64,000 nt of DNA from Chryseobacterium sp. 52 (GTDB taxonomy: Bacteria > Bacteroidota > Bacteroidia > Flavobacteriales > Weeksellaceae), in assembly GCF_002754245.1 (NCBI RefSeq), contig NZ_PEEX01000001.1, forward strand, positions 2,150,001 through 2,214,000, written 5' to 3'. The translations under genes were made by a program, and so were the position numbers. Of this stretch, positions 44,607-51,460 are shown piece after piece. A model generated the notes under the pieces. The model did not search any database. It worked only from the letters and a program-made list of their open reading frames with translations, and was not told the origin of the DNA. Positions within the stretch are counted from its first letter, which is position 1, and each line of letters begins with the position of its first letter.

Positions 44607-46049
44607 TTACAGCATAAGCTTAAACGGACCTTCAAACGTTGTGTCAAATGAATCCAGCATTTCTCCTTTTTCATCAAAGACACCAATGACCATATTCTGT
44701 TTGGAAAACTTAATATCTTTTTCAGGGAATGTAATGTTGATGTTTCCTTTCAGAATTTCATCCCCCTTCAGAATAATCTTTTCTGAACCAAAGTAAGTAA
44801 TCTCGGCATTAACGGGAGTCATGACTTTGATGGTCAGGATTTTTTTCTCGTTGGATTTATTTAAAAACGTATAAATAAAAGTATTCGTGATTTTATCATC
44901 TTTAATAAAATAGGTAGAACCTGCGGGCTTGATGAATTTTGCTTCCATAGAGCCTCGGTCATACATTAAGAATCCTAAAAACCCAATAAGCAGAACAAGA
45001 AATAGGGCAGTCACCTTCATTCTTGATGTAAACCTGAAAGTCTCCTGATTTTCAATTTCTGCTTCTGTGGCATAGCGGATCAATCCTTTAGGAAGTCCTA
45101 TTTTATCCATCACTTCGTCGCAGGCATCAATACAGGCTGTACAGTTAACACATTCCAGCTGCTGACCGTTTCTGATGTCAATTCCGGTAGGGCAAACTAC
45201 AACACACTGATGGCAGTCGATACAGTCTCCTTTTCCTGAGGTTTTCCGGTCTTCATTATTTCTCCATTTTGAACGGTTTTCCCCTCTTTTAAAATCATAA
45301 TAAACATTGATGGTTTGCTTATCAATTAATACCCCCTGAAGTCTTCCGTACGGGCATATCAGTGTACACACCTGCTCGCGTAACCATGCAAAAACAAAGT
45401 AGAATGCCATAGTGAATACTATCATGACAATGAAGCTTAAGGGATGTTCTGCTGGTCCGGCCATCATAATTTCGAAAACTCGCTGATATCCTACAATGTA
45501 CATGAACATGAAATGGGAGATAAGTAAAGACGCTAAAAGAAAGACAGACCATTTCATTAGCCTTTTTCTGATTTTTTCAGCATCCCATTCCTGTCGGTCC
45601 AGTTTCATCTGCTTATTTCTATCCCCTTCAATCCAATATTCAATTTTCCGGAATACCATTTCCATAAAAAGAGTCTGTGGACAAAGCCATCCACAGAATA
45701 TTCTTCCGAAAACAACTGTGAAAAGCATGACGAAGATTACTGATGTTACCGCTCCCAGTGCCAGAATAAAGAAATCCTGCAGATAGAAAGGCTGTCCAAG
45801 GATAAAAAATTTTCTGTCGATGAGATTGATCAGAAGAAAAGGATTACCATTAATTTTCACAAAAGGCAGACCGAAGAATAAACCCAGCATCAGCCAGCTG
45901 GCGTAGTTCCTGTAGTTTGTATATTTACCTTTTGGCTTTCGTGGAAAGACCCATTTTCTATTTCCGGTTTCATCCATGGTTCCCACCGAATTTCTAAACG
46001 TGTCATTTTCTATTTCTACAAATTGGCTGTTGCCTGATTCTGCACTCAT
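44607..46049 (-). CDS. ccoG: cytochrome c oxidase accessory protein CcoG
   Basis: A 480-residue membrane ferredoxin (also called RdxA or FixG) thought to act in copper handling for cbb3-type oxidase assembly. About five membrane helices surround two 4Fe-4S clusters with motifs CIDCHQCVVVCP and CVNCTACIDACD, and the GRIFCGWLCPQTLFMEMVF motif precedes them. The C-terminal part after the last helix is an extracytoplasmic Ig-like domain (FGSEKIILKGDEILKGNINI). No ccoN, ccoO or ccoP gene is in the window, so the accessory gene is separated from, or at the far side of, the oxidase genes. Confidence 0.94.
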   Translation of the reverse strand: MSAESGNSQFVEIENDTFRNSVGTMDETGNRKWVFPRKPKGKYTNYRNYASWLMLGLFFGLPFVKINGNPFLLINLIDRKFFILGQPFYLQDFFILALGAVTSVIFVMLFTVVFGRIFCGWLCPQTLFMEMVFRKIEYWIEGDRNKQMKLDRQEWDAEKIRKRLMKWSVFLLASLLISHFMFMYIVGYQRVFEIMMAGPAEHPLSFIVMIVFTMAFYFVFAWLREQVCTLICPYGRLQGVLIDKQTINVYYDFKRGENRSKWRNNEDRKTSGKGDCIDCHQCVVVCPTGIDIRNGQQLECVNCTACIDACDEVMDKIGLPKGLIRYATEAEIENQETFRFTSRMKVTALFLVLLIGFLGFLMYDRGSMEAKFIKPAGSTYFIKDDKITNTFIYTFLNKSNEKKILTIKVMTPVNAEITYFGSEKIILKGDEILKGNINITFPEKDIKFSKQNMVIGVFDEKGEMLDSFDTTFEGPFKLML

Positions 46050-46317
46050 TGCGGTACTTTTGTTATGTTAAAAAAGTATTAATGTGATATTTTGAGGCCG
46101 GATCAAGCTGTTTTTTCAGTCAGTTTTAAAAAGGAAAAAGAAGTGTTGATCTTACCATGGCAAAGGTCTGAATAAAACTGTTTTTTAACTAATACCATCT
46201 GCTTCAAAAATAGTACAATTGGGACATTTGTTGTTTGTATTTATATTATATCAAAATGAGATAATATATTTGAATTTTTTAATTGATATTGTAACTTGCC
46301 AGCTTTAAAGAAGAAGA

Positions 46318-47211
46318 ATGAAAAATATATGTAGAATAAGTGCGGTTGGTTTGGTTTTCGCATTGTTAAACTGTCAATCAGTAAATTACAACAAAATGTT
46401 TTATGAAGATGCACAGCCGAAAAAGGTTTCGGATCAATTCACTTTTACAGAAGGGCCTTCTTCGGATAAACAGGGAAATGTTTATTTTACGGATCAACCT
46501 AATGACAAGATCTATTACTGGGACTGGAAAACCAATAAAGTCATAGAGTTCTTAGGAAAAACAGGTAGGGCAAACGGGACACATTTCGATAAAGACGGAA
46601 ATCTGATTACCTGTTCTGATGATAAGGGGGAGATCTGGAAAATTTCAAAAGATAAAAAAGTAGAAGTGATCCTCAAAGGTTTTGAAGGGAAAAGACTGAA
46701 CGGACCAAACGATCTCTGGAATGATTCATCCGGTGGGATGTATTTTACAGATCCTTTATATGAAAGAGACTATTGGGTGGAATTTAAACAGGAGATTGCC
46801 CACAAAAGCCTTTATTACAGAACTAAAGAAGGGAAAACGGTTAAGCTGGAAACCTTTGTACAGCCTAATGGAATAGTAGGAAGCGAGATTTTTAAAAAGC
46901 TTTATATTTCAGATATTGATGCCGGAAAAACCTATGTTTATGATATTCTTGGCGAAGGGAAATTGTCTGAAAGAAGACTGTTTTGCGAAATGGGTTCAGA
47001 CGGGATGACGCTCGATAAGCATGGAAATCTTTATCTGACGGGTAAGGGAGTGCATATTTTCAACCGACACGGAAAAAAACTTTATCACATTCCTATTGCA
47101 GAAGACTGGACATCCAATGTGACTTTTGGAGGCGAGAATAACGATGTTTTATTTATTACAGCCTCAAAGTCAGTGTATACGTTGCCGACAAAAGTAAGAG
47201 GAGTAAAGTAA
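46318..47211 (+). CDS. SMP-30/gluconolactonase family lipoprotein
   Basis: A 297-residue predicted lipoprotein (lipobox-like ALLNC, Cys19) with a six-bladed beta-propeller of the SMP-30/gluconolactonase/LRE type. Diagnostic segments are FTFTEGPSSDKQGNVYFTDQ, RANGTHFDKDGNLITCSD, LNGPNDLWNDSSGGMYFTDP and the late DGMTLDKHGNLYLTG. The usual metal ligands (Glu in TEGP, Asn in GPNDL, Asp in SDGM) are in place. It should hydrolyse a lactone or ester in the periplasm or at the outer membrane, but the substrate is not known. It is monocistronic, divergent from ccoG. Confidence 0.9.
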   Translation: MKNICRISAVGLVFALLNCQSVNYNKMFYEDAQPKKVSDQFTFTEGPSSDKQGNVYFTDQPNDKIYYWDWKTNKVIEFLGKTGRANGTHFDKDGNLITCSDDKGEIWKISKDKKVEVILKGFEGKRLNGPNDLWNDSSGGMYFTDPLYERDYWVEFKQEIAHKSLYYRTKEGKTVKLETFVQPNGIVGSEIFKKLYISDIDAGKTYVYDILGEGKLSERRLFCEMGSDGMTLDKHGNLYLTGKGVHIFNRHGKKLYHIPIAEDWTSNVTFGGENNDVLFITASKSVYTLPTKVRGVK

Positions 47212-47441
47212 AGTCATCGTGACGGAGCAGTCTTTAATCTTTGTCTTGTAGAATGCATGCTTTCTTTGAATTCGTGGGATTTTTTAACACAAATAACTAC
47301 TCCTTTATGAATAGTTTAATATGACAAAGAAAGAATGAATGGAGCTGATTCAATTCAATGAAGCTTGTGCATGATTTGTACAAGGTAACCTGAAATTTGT
47401 TGAGATCGCTTCATCTTCAGTTTACAATGATATTTGGGATG

Positions 47442-47479
47442 AAAAAAAATAAGAGAAATCCAAAGCGGATTTCTCTTAA
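47442..47479 (-). terminator. intrinsic terminator of the DbpA-like helicase
   Basis: On the minus strand TAAGAGAAATCC-gctt-GGATTTCTCTTA is followed by a T8 tract about 25 bp past the stop codon. Confidence 0.88.
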
Positions 47480-47504
47480 TATTCTAATAGCTTAATGGGT
47501 TGGA

Positions 47505-48812
47505 TTAATAAGCAACCTCCATTTTCACTTTTTTGCCTTTCAGTTTTTCGGTGCTTAATTTATTCAAAACAAAACTCACTTTGTTTCTGGAAACCGCAAC
47601 GTAAGAAGTTGTGTCTTTCACTTCAATTAAGCCGATATCTTCTTTCTGCAGCTCTCCTTTTTTGATAAGATAGCCTACAATATCTACTTTATTTACTTTA
47701 TCTTTTTTTCCTGCACTGATATATATCGTTTGAAAAGGACTATTCTCAGGAGGTGTATTAAATCCTTCAACACTTTCTTCAGGCGTGTCATTTTTAATGA
47801 AAGGGAAATTTTCTTCCGCCTTCATGATTAAATAAGCAAAACCTTTTGCATTCATTCTTGCAGTACGTCCGTTTCTATGGATAAAAGCATCTTCTTTGGT
47901 GGGTAATTGATAATGAACGATAGACTCTACCTCCGGAACATCTAAGCCTCTTGACGCCAAATCTGTTGTAATTAAAATCCTTGCAGAATCATTTCTGAAT
48001 TTCAATAAAGCACGTTCTCTCTCATCCTGTTCCATACCACCATGGAAAGTTTCCCTGTCGATTCCTTTCTCTCTTAAAAGTTCAGAGATACGGTCTACAG
48101 CTTCACGGTGATTACAGAAGATCAGCGTTCTTTTGTTGCCTATTTTACAGATTAAATTAAATAAAGTATCCAGTTTTTCTTCGGAAATAGTCATTACTTT
48201 TCGCAACTGAATATCCGGTTTTACTTCGCTCAATTTTAAAAAGTCGACCACCTTCTCATTCTTTAAACCTGTAAAGATGGGAATTTCATCCATAGTCGTT
48301 GCAGAAGTCAGAATTCGTTGGGAAAGACCTCTCAAAGAACCGGTAATAAATTCCATATCTTCATGAAAACCTAGTTCTAAAGCTTTGTCAAACTCGTCCA
48401 AAACTAAAGTCTTAATCGTTTTAGGATCAAAATTATTATTTCTTAAATGATAGGCAACTCTTCCCGGAGTTCCAATCAGTACAGCAGGTGCTTCAATTAA
48501 ATTATTAACTTCAATTTTTTTATCGTGCCCCCCATAGCAGACAGAAACTTTAAAATCTGTTCCCATTGCTTTGAAAACCTGTTCAATCTGCAAGGCCAGT
48601 TCTCTTGCCGGAACCAGAATCAAAGCCTGAATTCCTGAAACATCTTTTTTCAGATTTCTAAGGACAGGAAATAGGAAGGCTAGTGTTTTTCCTGAACCCG
48701 TAGGAGAAAGCAGAACAACATCTGTATTGTTTTCAGTGGTCTTGTATGTAGATTTCTGCATCTGATTCATATCCTGAATCTGCAGTTTTTGATATATTGA
48801 TTCTAATTCCAT
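47505..48812 (-). CDS. DbpA-like RNA helicase with DEFD in motif II
   Basis: A 435-residue DEAD-box type helicase. Motif I (SPTGSGKT, about 36-43), motif Ia (PARELALQ), motif III (SAT) and motif VI (HRNGRTAR) are intact. Motif II reads LVLDEFDKAL instead of DEAD (about 139-142). The N-terminus is short with a reduced Q motif (MNQMQKSTY). The C-terminal 75 residues (FQTIYISAGKKDKVNKVDIVG to KKVKMEVAY) match a DbpA-type RRM, which in E. coli DbpA binds hairpin 92 of 23S rRNA. A role in large-subunit assembly is likely. A TACCTTTG box lies only 4 nt before the start codon. Confidence 0.9.
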   Translation of the reverse strand: MELESIYQKLQIQDMNQMQKSTYKTTENNTDVVLLSPTGSGKTLAFLFPVLRNLKKDVSGIQALILVPARELALQIEQVFKAMGTDFKVSVCYGGHDKKIEVNNLIEAPAVLIGTPGRVAYHLRNNNFDPKTIKTLVLDEFDKALELGFHEDMEFITGSLRGLSQRILTSATTMDEIPIFTGLKNEKVVDFLKLSEVKPDIQLRKVMTISEEKLDTLFNLICKIGNKRTLIFCNHREAVDRISELLREKGIDRETFHGGMEQDERERALLKFRNDSARILITTDLASRGLDVPEVESIVHYQLPTKEDAFIHRNGRTARMNAKGFAYLIMKAEENFPFIKNDTPEESVEGFNTPPENSPFQTIYISAGKKDKVNKVDIVGYLIKKGELQKEDIGLIEVKDTTSYVAVSRNKVSFVLNKLSTEKLKGKKVKMEVAY

Positions 48813-48816
48813 TTTG

Positions 48817-48824
48817 CAAAGGTA
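48817..48824 (-). promoter_or_regulatory. -7 box TACCTTTG abutting the helicase start codon
   Basis: Exact TAnnTTTG on the minus strand, ending 4 nt before the ATG at 48812. A transcript from it would be essentially leaderless. No clear -33 TTG was seen. Confidence 0.5.
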
Positions 48825-48904
48825 GTAAATTAGGTGGCAGTTTCAGATGATGGTTTGCAGGAAGCATATGATTTCTAGTGCGAAGATCACTCAGCGTTTT
48901 CAGT

Positions 48905-48970
48905 AGCTATTTCCCGCTTTTCGTTGCAATCTTTTTTACCAAAAAGGATTTTCACTGCAATCGGGGCTAG
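48905..48970 (-). repeat. conserved intergenic motif CTAGCCCCGATTGCAG...GCGGGAAATAGC
   Basis: On the minus strand the stretch begins CTAGCCCCGATTGCAG and ends GCGGGAAATAGC. From memory this pair of segments recurs in intergenic DNA of many Bacteroidota, but I could not search. It lies in the 576-bp gap between the helicase and rpsA, which also holds the inverted repeat at 49059 and the rpsA promoter. Confidence 0.5.
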
Positions 48971-49058
48971 GAGAGAGGTGGCAAAAGAATGGTGGTCTGT
49001 AGCATCAATATTTTTTATCAGGGCTCCGGCATAATTATACAAGCGAATTGGTTACAGA

Positions 49059-49151
49059 TGCTTCGACTCCGCTCAGCATGACATAGTATATTCTACGTCA
49101 ATCAATATAATAAGAGGTATTCGCAGTGTCATGCTGAGCGGAGTCGAAGCA
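49059..49151. repeat. large inverted repeat, 25-bp perfect arms
   Basis: The left arm at 49059-49083 (core CTTCGACTCCGCTCAGCATG) and its exact reverse complement at 49127-49151 enclose a 43-bp spacer. The arm core CTTCGACTCCGCTCAG is shared with the element at 57661. No ORF or transposase is inside. It is probably a dispersed REP/MITE-like element. Confidence 0.88.
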
Positions 49152-49236
49152 TATAATAATGAAAAACAAATCTCATGGGTCGTGTTAATGATTGATTTTT
49201 AAGTGTTTATATCTCAATTTATCCTCAATGAAATTC

Positions 49237-49267
49237 TTGCTTGTTTTAAATAAAATTCATATCTTTG
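49237..49267 (+). promoter_or_regulatory. rpsA promoter TTG-N20-TATCTTTG
   Basis: A -33 TTG at 49237-49239 and a -7 TATCTTTG at 49260-49267 with a 20-bp spacer match the Bacteroidota consensus well. Transcription should start near 49274, giving a leader of about 115 nt. Confidence 0.85.
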
Positions 49268-49269
49268 CA

Positions 49270-49283
49270 CCCACTTTTGTGGG
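49270..49283 (+). other. short hairpin at the expected 5' end of the rpsA transcript
   Basis: CCCAC-tttt-GTGGG lies directly behind the -7 box. It spans the predicted transcription start, so the intact hairpin forms only if initiation is at or before 49270. A role in stability or S1 autoregulation is possible but unproven. Confidence 0.4.
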
Positions 49284-49388
49284 CAAGGTTTGAAAAGGTA
49301 AATTATTATAAATTAATTACTTCCGTATTTTTTAAATCCACATTTATTCAAACCATTAAAAAAGAAGGAATACAAATTTTATTAGAAA

Positions 49389-51179
49389 ATGTCAAAAGAG
49401 ACAAATTCAGCAGAGGTTTTATTAAACCAAAACGTAGCACCAGAACAATTTGATTGGGATTCTTTCGAATCAGGTCTTGATGCAGACGCAAGAAAAGAAA
49501 AAAGCGATTTAGAAGAAATCTACAACGGATCTCTTAGCAGTTTAAATGATAACGACGTTATCACTGGTAAAGTTGTAAGATTAACTGATAAAGAAGCTAT
49601 CGTTGACATCGACTTCAAATCAGAAGGTGTTATTTCTCTTAACGAATTCCGTTACAACCCGGGCCTTAAAGTAGGTGATGATGTTGAAGTAATGGTAGAC
49701 AGAAGAGAAGACAAAACAGGACAGTTACAGTTATCTCACAGAAAAGCTAGAACGCTTAAAGCTTGGGATAGAGTAAACGAACTTCACGAAACTGGAGAAA
49801 TCGTTAACGGTTTTGTTAAGTCTAGAACTAAAGGTGGTATGATCGTTGACGTTCACGGAATCGAAGCATTCTTACCAGGTTCTCAAATTGATGTTAAGCC
49901 AATTAAAGATTACGATCAGTTCGTAGGTAAAACTATGGAGTTCAAAGTTGTGAAAATCAACCCTGAGTTCAAAAACGTAGTAGTATCTCACAAAGCATTG
50001 ATCGAAGCAGATATCGAAGGTCAGAAAAAAGAAATCATCGCTCAGCTTGAAAAAGGTCAGGTTCTTGAAGGTACTGTTAAGAATATTACTTCTTACGGTG
50101 TATTCATTGACCTAGGAGGTGTTGATGGATTGATCCACATTACAGACCTTTCTTGGTCTAGAGTGAACCACCCATCTGAAATCCTAGAAGACGGACAAAC
50201 TGTGAAAGTGGTTATCCTTGACTTTGATGATGAGAAAACAAGAATCCAGTTAGGTATGAAGCAATTAGAAGCTCATCCTTGGGATGCTCTTTCTGCTGAC
50301 ATGAAAGTTGGAGATAAAGTAAAAGGAAAAGTAGTCGTTCTTGCTGACTATGGTGCATTCGTTGAGATCGCTCCAGGTGTAGAAGGATTGATCCACGTTT
50401 CTGAAATGTCTTGGTCTACTCACTTAAGATCTGCAGGTGATTTCGTGAAAGTAGGTGATGAAGTTGAAGCTGAAGTATTAACTTTAGATAGAGAAGACAG
50501 AAAAATCTCTCTTGGTATCAAGCAATTGTCTAAAGATCCATGGGAAAACATCGAAACTAAGTATCCATTAGGATCTAAGCATGTAGGAACTGTAAGAAAC
50601 TTTACTAACTTTGGTGTATTCGTAGAGTTAGAAGAAGGTATCGACGGATTAATCTACATCTCTGATCTTTCTTGGACTAAGAAAATCAAGCACCCATCTG
50701 AGTTCTGTGCAGTAGGTGATAAATTAGATGTTATCGTTCTTGAATTAGACATCCAGGCTAGAAGATTATCTTTAGGTCACAAGCAGTTAACTGAAAACCC
50801 TTGGGATAAATTCGAAACTAAATATGCTGAAGGTACTATCCACGCTGGAAAAGCTGTAGAAGTTCACGATAAAGGAGCTTCTGTACAGTTCGAAGACGTT
50901 GAGGTTGAAGCTTTCTGCCCATCAAGATTATTAGAGAAAGAAGATGGATCTAAAATCAAGAAAGGGGAAGATGCTCAGTTCAAAGTAATCGAATTCAACA
51001 AAGAATTCAAAAGAGTAGTAGTTTCTCATACTGGAATCTTCAGAGACGAAGAGAAGAAAAATATGAAAGACTCTTCTTCTAGAAATGTATCTTCTTCTTC
51101 AAACAACGAAGAAAGATCAACTCTTGGAGATATCGATGCATTAGCAGAATTGAAAAGAAAAATGGAAGAAGGTAAATAA
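49389..51179 (+). CDS. rpsA: 30S ribosomal protein S1
   Basis: A 596-residue protein with six S1/OB RNA-binding domains. Their cores begin near NDNDVITGKVVRLTDKEAIV, GEIVNGFVKSRTKGGMIV, GQVLEGTVKNITSYGVFI, GDKVKGKVVVLADYGAFV, GSKHVGTVRNFTNFGVFV and GTIHAGKAVEVHDKGASV. It brings mRNA to the 30S subunit, which matters in Bacteroidota because Shine-Dalgarno sites are weak. The C-terminus has a Ser/Asn-rich linker (DSSSRNVSSSSNNEERS). The sequence is strongly biased to favoured codons, as expected for an abundant protein. An upstream in-frame start is not needed. Confidence 0.97.
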   Translation: MSKETNSAEVLLNQNVAPEQFDWDSFESGLDADARKEKSDLEEIYNGSLSSLNDNDVITGKVVRLTDKEAIVDIDFKSEGVISLNEFRYNPGLKVGDDVEVMVDRREDKTGQLQLSHRKARTLKAWDRVNELHETGEIVNGFVKSRTKGGMIVDVHGIEAFLPGSQIDVKPIKDYDQFVGKTMEFKVVKINPEFKNVVVSHKALIEADIEGQKKEIIAQLEKGQVLEGTVKNITSYGVFIDLGGVDGLIHITDLSWSRVNHPSEILEDGQTVKVVILDFDDEKTRIQLGMKQLEAHPWDALSADMKVGDKVKGKVVVLADYGAFVEIAPGVEGLIHVSEMSWSTHLRSAGDFVKVGDEVEAEVLTLDREDRKISLGIKQLSKDPWENIETKYPLGSKHVGTVRNFTNFGVFVELEEGIDGLIYISDLSWTKKIKHPSEFCAVGDKLDVIVLELDIQARRLSLGHKQLTENPWDKFETKYAEGTIHAGKAVEVHDKGASVQFEDVEVEAFCPSRLLEKEDGSKIKKGEDAQFKVIEFNKEFKRVVVSHTGIFRDEEKKNMKDSSSRNVSSSSNNEERSTLGDIDALAELKRKMEEGK

Positions 51180-51202
51180 TCTTCAAACCATTTGATCATA
51201 TG

Positions 51203-51230
51203 AAGCCGCTCTTTTGAGCGGCTTTTTTTA
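51203..51230 (+). terminator. intrinsic terminator after rpsA
   Basis: AAGCCGCTC-tttt-GAGCGGCTTTTTTT, with a perfect stem and a T tract. Confidence 0.92.
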
Positions 51231-51460
51231 TGCTTTATATTGAATTATTTTTAGCCGGATGTAATCTGAAAATGCTTTACAATGTTGTTTTTTAAAATAG
51301 CTTTTTATATGGCGTTGGTTTGCTGTTACCAGATTGCAGAAATGATAAAAATCTATTCAGTGAGAGTTTTTTTGTTAAAATATTTTATTTTTTGAAATAA
51401 CATATTAAAAAAATACTTTAATTGTGAATTATTTGTAAATTAGCGCCTTTAATAGTAAAA

